From NCBI GenBank assembly GCA_022710585.1, contig JAKLGV010000003.1, positions 131,308-195,307 on the forward strand: 64,000 nt of DNA, in the 5' to 3' direction. The DNA comes from Deltaproteobacteria bacterium (GTDB lineage Bacteria; Desulfobacterota; Syntrophia; Syntrophales; Smithellaceae). The notes beneath the pieces were generated by a model. That model saw nothing but the letters and a program-made list of their open reading frames with translations, ran no database searches and was not told the DNA's origin. Made by a program: the position numbers and the translations under genes. Positions 25,437 to 34,193 of the stretch are shown here, one piece after another. The first letter of the stretch is position 1, and the number at the start of each line of letters is the position of its first letter.

Positions 25437-26987
25437 TCAAGACTGACGTTCGCTTTCCCTGAAAACCGGCAGGTATAAAATAATGGATGTTCCCTTATCC
25501 GGAGAACTGTTAATTTCCATCCTGCCGCCATGCGTTTTAACGATATCGCGGACTATAGCCAATCCCAATCCGCGCATTCCTTCAAACTGTTTGGTGCTGA
25601 AAAACGGTTCACAGGCTTTTTCCATCGTGTCCGGCGACATGCCTGTTCCCGTATCTTCAATTTTGATAACCACCTGGTGATCAGGCAAAATATTCTGAGC
25701 CGATATTATTATTTCACCCGCCTGGGGCATCGCCTCCAGAGCATTTTGAATGATGTTCATCAGCGCTGTTTGGATGCGATAGCGGTCAACATACAAGGAT
25801 TTGATTCCGGCTTCCAGATTCACCGATAATTTGACTTTGCTTTTCTGTATAAAAGGTTCAACGAGCGGCAGAGTCTCGCTTAACACCTGCTGAACCGTCA
25901 GCACCTCGAAATGCGGTTCCGGCAGACGCGTGGCTTTGCGCACATTCTGGATGACATGATCCAGCCGCTCGGTCTGCTGAACAATTAAATTCAATTTATG
26001 CTCCACATCCTGCGGCCAGTCACTTCTCTCCAGCAACAGCTTGGCCAGACCTCCGATTGAATGCAGCGGCGTTCCCAGATCATGAGCGAGATTCGCCGTC
26101 AATTGCCCCAGCGTGGTCAACTGCTTTAAATCGGCAACCTGTTTTTGCAGTTCAACAACTTTGAGCGTTTCCTCTCGAACCCGCGCTTCCAGATTCTTAT
26201 TCAGCTCCAGATTGCTGTTCATGACATCCTGAATTTCATCCGCCATGACATTGAAATGTCTTGATATCTGCCCCCATTCGTCGCTGTGCACAATGGAAAG
26301 CCGGTTTTTGTATTGCCCTGTCTGAAATTCATCAATCGCCTGGAGAATTGCCCTCAGAGGCTTCTCAATGATCCAGCGGTAGCTTAATCCGAAAACCAGA
26401 AGAATCAGAATGAGCAGCCCGGCGCTGCTGAAAACCAGCAACACGCGGGCCCGGTTCATAATTTCCATGTTGGAGCGGGAAAAGCCGATCACCCCGACAA
26501 CCAGCTGTGAACGTTTTGATTCTCCAGAAACAGGATAGAGCAACCCCAACGCCGGACCGCTTTCCGTTTCGATTTCAACATAGCGCTGTTTGTTGCCGGC
26601 TCCGGCGGCAGCAACGATATGATCCGGCCATTCATACTGGACCCGGCTGGCCCCCGCAACGTAATTTACATCTTTATGAGCGGTATCAAAGATATCAATC
26701 CTGGCCAGACGAACATCCGTCTGCACGTGATCCTTCAAAGCCGAATCCAGCGCGCGCAGCCCCTGTCTGGTCGGAAAATGCTGATAAAACGTGCTGACTG
26801 TTTCTGCAACGTCTTCAAGCCTTTTCACCTGCTGGCTGACCAATATGCCTTCGAGAGCGGTCAGCTGAATAATGCCCCAGATGGCCATGGTGAGCCCCAG
26901 ACCGAAAATGGTCAGAATCATCAATCGGACACGAACGGTCAGCGTGTCATAAGAGACTTTGATATTTTGAAGGACTTTCCGCAGCAT
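25437..26987 (-). CDS. Membrane sensor histidine kinase
   Basis: 516 residues from ATG 26987; longer in-frame starts would overlap the terminator of the upstream gene. Two membrane helices (about 20-45 and 185-210) enclose a periplasmic sensor of about 140 residues. A HAMP-like linker, a coiled coil, and a HisKA domain with LAHDLGTPLHSIGG follow. The ATPase has IIQNALEAM (N box), IEDTGTGM (G1) and GMRGLGLAIV (G2). It probably phosphorylates the NtrC-type regulator encoded tail to tail. The signal is not deducible. Confidence 0.9.
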   Translation of the reverse strand: MLRKVLQNIKVSYDTLTVRVRLMILTIFGLGLTMAIWGIIQLTALEGILVSQQVKRLEDVAETVSTFYQHFPTRQGLRALDSALKDHVQTDVRLARIDIFDTAHKDVNYVAGASRVQYEWPDHIVAAAGAGNKQRYVEIETESGPALGLLYPVSGESKRSQLVVGVIGFSRSNMEIMNRARVLLVFSSAGLLILILLVFGLSYRWIIEKPLRAILQAIDEFQTGQYKNRLSIVHSDEWGQISRHFNVMADEIQDVMNSNLELNKNLEARVREETLKVVELQKQVADLKQLTTLGQLTANLAHDLGTPLHSIGGLAKLLLERSDWPQDVEHKLNLIVQQTERLDHVIQNVRKATRLPEPHFEVLTVQQVLSETLPLVEPFIQKSKVKLSVNLEAGIKSLYVDRYRIQTALMNIIQNALEAMPQAGEIIISAQNILPDHQVVIKIEDTGTGMSPDTMEKACEPFFSTKQFEGMRGLGLAIVRDIVKTHGGRMEINSSPDKGTSIILYLPVFRESERQS

Positions 26988-27030
26988 GTGTTCAGCTATA
27001 CCAAACTCAAAAATAATTATCCAGACGCAA

Positions 27031-27062
27031 AAGAGGGGGCGAGCAAAACTCGTCCCCTCTTT
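27031..27062 (-). terminator. Intrinsic terminator after the Lys/Ala-rich exported protein
   Basis: On the minus strand AAGAGGGGACGAG pairs with CTCGCCCCCTCTT with one mismatch, then TTTTG follows. It lies between 27087 and the histidine kinase and supports separate transcription of the kinase. Confidence 0.7.
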
Positions 27063-27086
27063 CATTCAATAATTTTTTTAGAAAAA

Positions 27087-27359
27087 TTATTTCGCAGCGG
27101 GAGCAGCCGGAGCAGCCGGAGCTACTTCTTCAGCTTTCTTTTCAACTTTCTTTGCTGCTTTCTTGGCTTTTTTCTTGGCTTTCTTTACTTCTTTCTTTAC
27201 ATCGGCTTTGGTGTCATCAGCCTTTTTGACATCAGCTTTCACAGCGGTGTCGGCAGCCTTTACGGGCTCAGCGGCAGGGGCAGCAGCTTTTTCAGCGGCG
27301 GCAACTGTCATGGTGAACGCAAACATCATAGCAACGACTAACAATACAACTTTCTTCAT
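27087..27359 (-). CDS. Small exported Lys/Ala-rich protein
   Basis: 90 residues; AAGGAGG before the ATG. A signal peptide (MKKVVLLVVAMMFAFTMTVA) leads to a mature chain of about 65 residues, almost only Ala, Lys, Val, Glu, Asp and Pro, with a coiled, highly basic middle (KKEVKKAKKKAKKAAKK). It resembles histone-H1-like tails, but the signal peptide argues for a periplasmic role, such as binding anionic polymers. No family is recognised. It is separately terminated. Confidence 0.7.
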   Translation of the reverse strand: MKKVVLLVVAMMFAFTMTVAAAEKAAAPAAEPVKAADTAVKADVKKADDTKADVKKEVKKAKKKAKKAAKKVEKKAEEVAPAAPAAPAAK

Positions 27360-27430
27360 CTTAAAATCCTCCTTTTAAATTACATTTATTTTTATACTAC
27401 CCTCTACTTTTGAGGGGCTTCAAACAATCC

Positions 27431-27811
27431 CTATTTTTTGACCGGAGCAGATTTGGTCTGCGGAGCACTGACTTCTTTTTTCTTCAACGTCACTTTGGTG
27501 ACTTTCGATGCCGTCAGCTGGCCATCCTTCTCCGTGTATTCGATTTTTACCGAATCATTCACATTAATGCCTGTTGACGGTTTTTCCAGCGCTAAAGCCA
27601 TGGTTTCAATGTCGCCTTTTACAGTGCGTTCAATCTTAATAAGCGCGTCGGTAATCTCCGTGACTTTCCCTGTAGCGTGCATTTTCGCGGCCTTGACAAT
27701 ATTGGTTTTGGCCGGAGTGGATTTGACAGTCGAAGCAGCTTTATCAACGGCAAAAGCCGTTAATGAAAAAAGAAAAATGATACCGATTGTTAACGATAAT
27801 GCTTTTTTCAT
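27431..27811 (-). CDS. Small exported protein, DUF5666-like beta domain
   Basis: 126 residues from the ATG at 27811 with GAGGAGG upstream; the longer in-frame extension to 27865 lacks one. A signal peptide ends near FAVDKA. The mature part holds HATGKVTEITDALIKIER and VNDSVKIEYTEKDGQLTASKV, the pattern of a small beta-barrel (OB-like, DUF5666-type) domain. The tail is lysine-rich. It lies 72 bases upstream of the Lys/Ala-rich protein and may be cotranscribed. The function is unknown. Confidence 0.65.
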   Translation of the reverse strand: MKKALSLTIGIIFLFSLTAFAVDKAASTVKSTPAKTNIVKAAKMHATGKVTEITDALIKIERTVKGDIETMALALEKPSTGINVNDSVKIEYTEKDGQLTASKVTKVTLKKKEVSAPQTKSAPVKK

Positions 27812-27969
27812 GATAATCCGCCTCCTCTGTGTATCTTGGCCAGCATAAAGCAACTTGTATGCCAATCAATAATAAAGACTGAATAATTTGTAAGTGAATG
27901 AAATATAATAATAATTTTTTTCTATCGTTCAAAAGCTCCCTGTTTTCTATTTGTCTGCCGGACAATAAC

Positions 27970-27985
27970 TCCCCATTGATGGGGA
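27970..27985. promoter_or_regulatory. Perfect dyad in the divergent intergenic region
   Basis: TCCCCAT-TG-ATGGGGA is a perfect 7-bp dyad between the exported-protein gene and the flavoprotein gene. It has no U-tract, so an operator is more likely than a terminator. The regulator is unknown. The rest of 27812-28065 holds A/T-rich sequence without other recognisable signals. Confidence 0.35.
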
Positions 27986-28065
27986 ATTTATGTCCAAATA
28001 CCCTGTGATTGACCGTTCATCATCTTTCGTGTTAGGTAAAACGTGAAACACGGGAAATTGATGAA

Positions 28066-29409
28066 ATGCATAAAGAAGAAGAAAAATATTATGATATTAT
28101 TGTCATCGGCGGCGGAGCTGCCGGGATGATGGCTGCCGGTCGGGCGGGTGAACTTGGCGCCAGTGTATTGCTTCTGGAAAAAACGGATGGCTTGGGCAAG
28201 AAAATTCTGGTCAGCGGCAAAACACGCTGCAATTTAACCAACACCGCGGTTTTGCCTCGTTTTATTTCCATGTACGGAGACAACGGACGTTTCCTCTTCA
28301 ACGCTTTTCATCATTTTTTCCGTCCCGAACTCCTTGATTTTCTGAACCATCACGGCCTGGACACCAAAGTGGAGCGCGGCGGCAGGATATTTCCCGTTTC
28401 TGATGACGCCCGTGATGTGCTACGCGTTTTCAAACAATATCTTTTCGAAAATAAGGTGGAGATCAAACTTAACGCGAAAGTCACGGATATCATCGTAAAA
28501 GACAATACTGCTTGTGGAGTCAGTGCCAATGATACCATTTTCCACAGCAAAGCCGTCATTATGGCGGCGGGCGGCGCGACATGGCCATCCACCGGCTCCA
28601 CCGGCGACGGATACAAAATAAGCGCGGCACTTGGACACACCCTCGTCAAACTCAGGCCTTCACTGGTGCCTCTCGTAGTCAGGGAACAGAAGCTTGCGCA
28701 GGCGATGCAGGGCGTGAGTCTGCGCAATGTTCGGACCACAGCTTTTCATGGAGAGGCGTCATCCATTGATTCTACACTGACGCCTGACTCTGGTTATGGC
28801 CGGGGAGAAAAAAAACAGCCGAAGGCGCCGGTGATTGAAAGCCGTTTCGGTGAAATGATGTTCACACATTTCGGACTGGGTGGTCCGATTATCCTCCTGA
28901 TGAGTCTTTCTGTGACTGAAGCGCTGGAAAAAGGCCCTGTATCCCTGCTCATTGATTTAAAGCCGGCCCTGACCAGAGAACAACTTCATAAACGCCTTCA
29001 GGCGGATCTGGACAAATTCAGCAAAAGGAAACTGGCCGGCATTATCAAGGACTACCTGCCCGCCAAGATGATTGAACCGTTTATTGAACTAACATGTATT
29101 GACAGAGAAAAACCGGCTCATCAGATCACAGCCGTGGAAAGAGGAAAAATAGTCGAGCTGTTCAAAGCGCTGCGTTTTAACATCAAAGCAGCCTTGCCTC
29201 TGGAAAAGGCCATCGTTACGGCTGGCGGTGTTTCATTAAAGGAAATAGATCCGCGCACCATGGCTTCCCGGCTGATTCGGGGCTTATATTTTTGCGGTGA
29301 AGTGATGGATATTGACGCCGATACCGGCGGCTACAATCTGCAGGCTGCTTTTTCCACCGGCTACCTGGCCGGCGAACAAGCCGCAGGTTTTCGGCCATTA
29401 ATAAAATAA
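28066..29409 (+). CDS. FAD-dependent oxidoreductase, HI0933/YhiN (BaiN-like) family
   Basis: 447 residues. The Rossmann motif VIGGGAAGMMAAGRA lies at the start, then GKKILVSGKTRCNLTN, which is diagnostic of the HI0933 family. The end GEVMDIDADTGGYNLQAAFSTG closes the flavin site. Members are flavoproteins of mostly unknown substrate; BaiN in gut clostridia reduces bile-acid intermediates, but that function should not be transferred. The gene is monocistronic with a strong terminator at 29410-29450. Confidence 0.88.
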   Translation: MHKEEEKYYDIIVIGGGAAGMMAAGRAGELGASVLLLEKTDGLGKKILVSGKTRCNLTNTAVLPRFISMYGDNGRFLFNAFHHFFRPELLDFLNHHGLDTKVERGGRIFPVSDDARDVLRVFKQYLFENKVEIKLNAKVTDIIVKDNTACGVSANDTIFHSKAVIMAAGGATWPSTGSTGDGYKISAALGHTLVKLRPSLVPLVVREQKLAQAMQGVSLRNVRTTAFHGEASSIDSTLTPDSGYGRGEKKQPKAPVIESRFGEMMFTHFGLGGPIILLMSLSVTEALEKGPVSLLIDLKPALTREQLHKRLQADLDKFSKRKLAGIIKDYLPAKMIEPFIELTCIDREKPAHQITAVERGKIVELFKALRFNIKAALPLEKAIVTAGGVSLKEIDPRTMASRLIRGLYFCGEVMDIDADTGGYNLQAAFSTGYLAGEQAAGFRPLIK

Positions 29410-29450
29410 AAAACCATGTGCCGTTGCTGTGAACGACACATGGTTTTATT
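29410..29450. terminator. Strong bidirectional terminator
   Basis: AAAACCATGTG (29410-29420) pairs perfectly with CACATGGTTTT (29437-29447), with an inner CGTT/AACG extension and flanking A and T runs. It serves both the flavoprotein gene and the convergent exported-protein gene. Confidence 0.9.
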
Positions 29451-29471
29451 TAAATCTTTTACCCTAAACAA

Positions 29472-30473
29472 TTAATGGGCATACAGACAGAAACTGCCCT
29501 GTGTGGTCGGTTGGAAGCCTTCTATATAAGCAGTGCCCAGCACCTGCACCCCGGCAGACAGATCTTTCGTCGTGCTCAACACCAGAGGAGCGGTGATCGT
29601 GGCATTGGTACCTGTGGCAAAGTTCGAGTTGATTGTCGTTGTTGGGAGTGTAATGCCGATAGCTGTCAGGGTGCCGCTGGTTCCGACATCAATCGTGCTG
29701 GTCCCATCCATCTTGACTAACATCATGCTGGTACCGATAGCACCAAACATACCGGCATTAGTATGAATATAATTGCTAACACCTACAAAACCGGCGCCCG
29801 CATAACCCGTGAAACCGTCCGCATCACCCCACGTTACATCGATGGCCACAGATGGAATTCCCAGATAAAAATTGCTGAACGTCTGTTCAATCCCCTGCGT
29901 ATTACCTGTCGAATGATTGCCAATGGTCAAACTGCTGCTTGGGAACCCTAAACCAGCGAGTGCGCCTGAACCGAAAGGATTGACGATAACTGCAAACTGA
30001 TCATTATAGATCGAGCCCATTATCTGATTGGAAGCGCCAAGCAGTTGATTTGAACCCAATTTTACAAGAGCGTCCGTTGTTAAAGGATGCACAAAAACAG
30101 ATGGCAGACCGATATAGAGTTTCGTCAACGTGCCGCTGCTACCGACATCCAGCGTCATCTTATTATATACGATGATATTTGAAGCAGCGCTCATCGTGAT
30201 GTTGCTCAATCCGGTCCAACCGGCAGCAGTGTATGTTGAACCAAAACCGTTTCCATCCCCCCAGGCAAAAAGGGAGGGTGCCCAATTTGTCGCCATCACA
30301 CTTCCGGAAATGGTGCTGTAGGTGTAGGTGGCAGTGGTGAAGTCAAGCGTCACACCTTCCTGCGCGGTTAAGGCCTCCAGTTCGCCGTCGGAAATCACTG
30401 TCTTGGCTAACGACAGAAACGGCATCATCATACAAAAAACGGCAACGATAACGCTCACAAAGATTTTTTTCAT
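29472..30473 (-). CDS. Exported DUF6160-like protein, paralogue A
   Basis: 333 residues; GGGGAG before the ATG. A signal peptide ends at SLAKTVIS. The mature start, ISDGELEALTAQEGVTLDF, matches the short motif opening of DUF6160-like exported proteins. The rest is rich in Gly, Ser, Thr and Asn, with repeated blocks such as MTLDVGSSGTLTKLYIGLPSV and STIDVGTSGTLTAIGITLP (internal duplication), consistent with a beta-rich surface or periplasmic protein. It ends in CLYAH; the paralogue ends in IYAH. The role is unknown. Confidence 0.65.
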   Translation of the reverse strand: MKKIFVSVIVAVFCMMMPFLSLAKTVISDGELEALTAQEGVTLDFTTATYTYSTISGSVMATNWAPSLFAWGDGNGFGSTYTAAGWTGLSNITMSAASNIIVYNKMTLDVGSSGTLTKLYIGLPSVFVHPLTTDALVKLGSNQLLGASNQIMGSIYNDQFAVIVNPFGSGALAGLGFPSSSLTIGNHSTGNTQGIEQTFSNFYLGIPSVAIDVTWGDADGFTGYAGAGFVGVSNYIHTNAGMFGAIGTSMMLVKMDGTSTIDVGTSGTLTAIGITLPTTTINSNFATGTNATITAPLVLSTTKDLSAGVQVLGTAYIEGFQPTTQGSFCLYAH

Positions 30474-30517
30474 AAAATACTCCCCTTTTTTATTTCTATT
30501 CGTTTTTTTCTAAATTA

Positions 30518-31522
30518 TTAATGGGCATAAATCTGCATGCTCCCGCTCATTGTGGTGCTGAAGCCGCGAACGTCTAAAATACCGACTATCTGCGATCCCG
30601 GAAGCTCTTTTGCCGTGCTGACAACCAGCGGAGCGATGATATTGGCCAGTCCGGCGTTCACGACCGTAGTCGGCAAAACAAGATTTATTGACGTCTGGGT
30701 TCCGCTGGTGCCGACATCAATACTTGTTGTGCCACTCATCGAGATGAGCATAGGAGTATTGCTTACACCGTAACCGCCGTGGCTATAATTTCGCAATCCC
30801 ACATAGCCTGCAGAATCGTAGGCCAGGGTGACATTTGTTGCTATAGCCCCAAGGCTGGTGGCGGAACGGAACTCTGTATCGCAGGTAAAGCCGTCGCTTG
30901 CGTCACCCCAGGATATGTCAATCTCGTCGGAAGGAATGGCCAGATAAAAGTTGTTCAATGCCATTTCCAGTCCCTGCGTATTATCCGCGTGGTTGGAAAT
31001 GGTTAGGTCGGCGTTCCCGTAGGGATTGACGATCAGCGCGAATTTATCATTGTAAAAGGATCCCAGTGCGTACTGATGGTCACCGCCACTGAGACTTTCA
31101 TCTAAGCCTATTCTCAATCTGGCATTCGTTTCTACCGGATGGATCAGGATAGAAGGCAAACCGATATTGAGTTTCGTCACCGTGCCGCTGCTGCCGACAT
31201 CCAGCGTCATTCTGTTGTACATTATGATGTTAGAATAGGTGGTATTCAGTGACCCAGCATATCCCGCCCAACCTGCATTGCTGTATGAACCAAAACCGTC
31301 CGAATCGCCCCAGGCAAATTTGAACGGGAGCCAATCAGTTACCATAACGCTGCCGGAAACGGCGCCGGCGGTATAGGTCGGGGCGGTGAAGTCCAGCGTA
31401 ACGCCCGCTTCCGCGGATAATAAACCCAGTTCCTGATCGGAGATAGCTGTTTTAGCAAATGATAAAAGGGGTAATGTTAAAAAAAGGATTACAATGACTG
31501 AGGATGTTAAAAATTTTTTCAC
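30518..31522 (-). CDS. Exported DUF6160-like protein, paralogue B
   Basis: 334 residues from a GTG at 31522 with AGAGG upstream; the longer frame to 31567 adds a non-signal extension. It aligns with paralogue A over its whole length: ISDQELGLLSAEAGVTLDF, MTLDVGSSGTVTKLNIGLPS, ISNHADNTQGLEMALNNFYL. It has about 25 extra residues near FTCDTEFRSATSL. The two genes are 44 bases apart on the same strand, a recent-looking tandem duplication. Confidence 0.65.
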   Translation of the reverse strand: MKKFLTSSVIVILFLTLPLLSFAKTAISDQELGLLSAEAGVTLDFTAPTYTAGAVSGSVMVTDWLPFKFAWGDSDGFGSYSNAGWAGYAGSLNTTYSNIIMYNRMTLDVGSSGTVTKLNIGLPSILIHPVETNARLRIGLDESLSGGDHQYALGSFYNDKFALIVNPYGNADLTISNHADNTQGLEMALNNFYLAIPSDEIDISWGDASDGFTCDTEFRSATSLGAIATNVTLAYDSAGYVGLRNYSHGGYGVSNTPMLISMSGTTSIDVGTSGTQTSINLVLPTTVVNAGLANIIAPLVVSTAKELPGSQIVGILDVRGFSTTMSGSMQIYAH

Positions 31523-31687
31523 GTTTACCTCTTTGCGGCTATCTGATTTAAGAAACAAAGAAAGCATTCGCCCTGATGATCACTTAATAACATTACCTAT
31601 ACAAATCAAGAACTTACAAGTAACCACATCTGACTGAACAGCACTTATACAAAATTAAAACGAGCTTCGATGATCAAGGGTGCATTT

Positions 31688-31716
31688 TTCTTACTTGATT
31701 ACGGCTACAATGTCAA
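31688..31716 (-). promoter_or_regulatory. Possible promoter for the DUF6160-like pair
   Basis: On the minus strand TTGACA (31711-31716) and TAAGAA (31688-31693) are 17 bases apart. The -35 box is one arm of an inverted repeat, TGTCAA-N8-TTGACA (31711-31730), a possible operator. The distance to the GTG start is about 165 bases. Confidence 0.35.
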
Positions 31717-31756
31717 GAATATTTTTGACAAACTACCCATCAAATGGGCGCCGAAT

Positions 31757-33115
31757 TTAACCAAACAACGGGGCGAATATTTCACTCAATGTCGGGTGCG
31801 CAATCACCCAATTCCACAACTGTTTTTTAGACAGTTTATTGGATACGGCCAGAGCGAGCGGCGCGATGAGTTCCGCCGCGTCTTCGCCGACAATCGCCGC
31901 TCCGATCAGTTCATCCCGGTGAAAAACCGCTTTAACAAAGCCCTGCCCCATCAATTCCGCGCGAGCGATGATATTGGCGCTGTACGGGGATTTGACGACT
32001 TCGACGGAAAATCCTTCATCTTCAGCACGTTTTTGGGTATAACCCACGCGCGCGATCTGCGGATGGCTGTAAACGACAGAAGGAATGAAATTCTCATTAT
32101 AATCCAACACCTCTTCACCAAAGATTCGCCCAACGGCGCATTTTGCCTGCTGCATCGCCCGGTGCGCCAGCATCATTCCGCCGGTTGCATCCCCCACCGC
32201 GTAGATGCCGGCAACATTGGTCATCATATTGACATCGATCTTGATTCCGGTTTTTGAATACATGATGCCAAGTTTGTCCAATTGTTCAGTATTCAAAAAA
32301 GGTTTTCTGCCGGTACACAGAAGCGCGCAATCAGCGCTGATGGCCAGGGGCTTGCCGTCTTTTTGGGCGGTTACTTCAGCCGAGCTTCCTGTATCTTCAA
32401 TGCTTTCCAGTCTTGTCGAGGTGTAAATGGAAATGCCCATTCTGGTTAATTCCTGCTTGAGCAGATCGGCGCACTCCTGATCTTCAAGAGGAATGATTCT
32501 GTCCAGGATTTCAACGATGGTTACTTTGGCGCCTAATTCGGCAAAGAATGTGGCAAACTCTACACCGATGACACTGCCTCCGACAATGATGATGCTCGAC
32601 GGAAGCATGTTTAAGTTCAAGATTCCGTCTGAAGTCATAATCCTTTCGGAAAGATTGATCCCTGGAAGAACCTGCGGCACGGAACCCCAGGCAATCATGA
32701 TATTTTGTGTTGAGAAATTTTCACTTTTACCCGATGTGTCGGTAAAACGAACTTCTGACGGCGAAGGGATTTCACCGATACCCTGCCTGATTTCCACCCC
32801 GGCATCTGAAAGCAGTTTTTGCGCGCCCAGCGCGGATACTTTGACAATATGCTGCTGGTGTTTCTTGACGGCGGAAAAATCGACGGATGCCTCCGTCACA
32901 TTGATCCCCATTCTTTTGAGTTTTTTCAGATCCGCGTAGTACTTGCTGCAGCTCAGCAGCGCTTTGGTGGGAATGCAGCCCCGATGCGTACAGGTTCCGC
33001 CCCAGCCGTTTTTTTCAATGATGAGAACTCTTTTTTTCTTTGCCGCTGCCGCTTCGGCAGCCGCCAATCCCCCTGGCCCGCCACCAATAATAATTAAATC
33101 ATATTTTTCGGACAC
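31757..33115 (-). CDS. lpdA: Dihydrolipoyl dehydrogenase
   Basis: 452 residues from a GTG start with GAGGGAAA upstream. FAD motif IIGGGPGGLAAAEAAA, redox-active disulfide GGTCTHRGCIPTK, NAD motif GGSVIGVEFATF and the C-terminal His-Glu pair (AHPTLSEIF) are present. It reoxidises dihydrolipoyl groups with NAD and is the L-protein of glycine cleavage here, as the last gene of the gcv operon, 61 bases after lipA. CTHRGC replaces the more usual CLNxGC, which keeps both cysteines. Confidence 0.93.
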   Translation of the reverse strand: MSEKYDLIIIGGGPGGLAAAEAAAAKKKRVLIIEKNGWGGTCTHRGCIPTKALLSCSKYYADLKKLKRMGINVTEASVDFSAVKKHQQHIVKVSALGAQKLLSDAGVEIRQGIGEIPSPSEVRFTDTSGKSENFSTQNIMIAWGSVPQVLPGINLSERIMTSDGILNLNMLPSSIIIVGGSVIGVEFATFFAELGAKVTIVEILDRIIPLEDQECADLLKQELTRMGISIYTSTRLESIEDTGSSAEVTAQKDGKPLAISADCALLCTGRKPFLNTEQLDKLGIMYSKTGIKIDVNMMTNVAGIYAVGDATGGMMLAHRAMQQAKCAVGRIFGEEVLDYNENFIPSVVYSHPQIARVGYTQKRAEDEGFSVEVVKSPYSANIIARAELMGQGFVKAVFHRDELIGAAIVGEDAAELIAPLALAVSNKLSKKQLWNWVIAHPTLSEIFAPLFG

Positions 33116-33176
33116 GTCTTTCCCTCACAATTTACATAATCAGAAACTAGAATTCTACGGCTTGACCCTTGACCAT

Positions 33177-34046
33177 TTACCCTTCCCCCGCCCTTGCCGC
33201 ATGATAGGAACTGCGCACCAGAGGGCCGGCTTCTACATATTGAAAACCTTTCCGGTAGGCGATTTTCTGGAACTCGGCAAATTCATCCGGATGATAGTAT
33301 TTCGCCACCGGCCAGTGCCTGAGTGTCGGCTGCTGATACTGCCCGATCGTCAGTCGCGCGCAGGACACGGACGCCAGGTCATCTATCAAGCGTACAATAT
33401 CTTCTCGGCTCTCGCCAAATCCGATCATAAAACCGCTTTTAGAAGTTATAGAAGATAAACTCACCTTCTTGAGAAGATTGAGCGAAACTTCGTAATCACC
33501 CTGCGAACGCAAACGTTTGAACATCGGTTTCACGACTTCCATGTTGTGATTGATAACATCGGGCTTTGCGTGAATAATTTTTTGAAGCGATTCCGGATTC
33601 CCCTGAAAATCAGGAATCAAAACTTCCACTTTGCAGGATGGATTTTCTTTTCGCAATCTTACAACACCATCGGCAAAAAACGAAGCGCCACCATCCGGCA
33701 AATCGTCGCGGGTCACGGATGTAATCACCACATATTGCAGATGCATCTTTCGAACGGCATCGGTGAGATGTTGGATTTCATTTTCGTCAACCGCCAAGGG
33801 CTGGCCGTGCTCAACATTACAATACAGGCAGTCGCGCGTGCAGATATTTCCCAGGATCAGAAATGTAGCGGTTCCGGAAGCAAAGCATTCAGCCATATTG
33901 GGACAGGCCGCCTCCTGACAAACCGTGTGCAGTTGAAGTCTGGAAAGAGTCGATCTGATGCTGCGGCAGTCATCGGAAAAAGGAGGGCGGACTTTCAGCC
34001 AGTCGGGCTTGCGGAGGATGTGTGATTTTGCTTTTAAAGAACTCAT
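33177..34046 (-). CDS. lipA: Lipoyl synthase
   Basis: 289 residues from ATG 34046 with AGG upstream; the longer frame to 34106 is unlike the family. The auxiliary cluster motif CQEACPNMAECF and the radical-SAM motif CTRDCLYCN are both intact. It inserts two sulfurs into octanoyl-lipoyl domains, here presumably of GcvH, whose gene lies in the same operon. No lipB is seen in the window. Confidence 0.93.
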   Translation of the reverse strand: MSSLKAKSHILRKPDWLKVRPPFSDDCRSIRSTLSRLQLHTVCQEAACPNMAECFASGTATFLILGNICTRDCLYCNVEHGQPLAVDENEIQHLTDAVRKMHLQYVVITSVTRDDLPDGGASFFADGVVRLRKENPSCKVEVLIPDFQGNPESLQKIIHAKPDVINHNMEVVKPMFKRLRSQGDYEVSLNLLKKVSLSSITSKSGFMIGFGESREDIVRLIDDLASVSCARLTIGQYQQPTLRHWPVAKYYHPDEFAEFQKIAYRKGFQYVEAGPLVRSSYHAARAGEG

Positions 34047-34084
34047 ACAGAACCTGGTATCTTGAATTAAAAGACTGCCGCATA

Positions 34085-34185
34085 GAAAATCCCCCTCTTT
34101 CCTCAAGAGGGGTAAGTGGAGATTTTACGTAATTGAATCAAATAAAAATCTCCCTCGATCCCCCTTAAGAAAGGGGAAAATGCTT
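34085..34185. repeat. REP-like palindromic block between gcvPB and lipA
   Basis: Two C5/G4-type hairpins, CCCCCTCTTTCCTCAAGAGGGG (22 bases, given here by ends: CCCCCTCTTT and AAGAGGGG) and CCCCCTTAAGAAAGGGG, are bracketed by a longer inverted repeat, GGAGATTTT (about 34118-34126) with AAAATCTCC (about 34146-34154). It resembles dispersed intergenic repeats. It may act as an mRNA stabiliser or partial terminator in the gcv operon. Confidence 0.5.
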
Positions 34186-34193
34186 ATAAAGGT

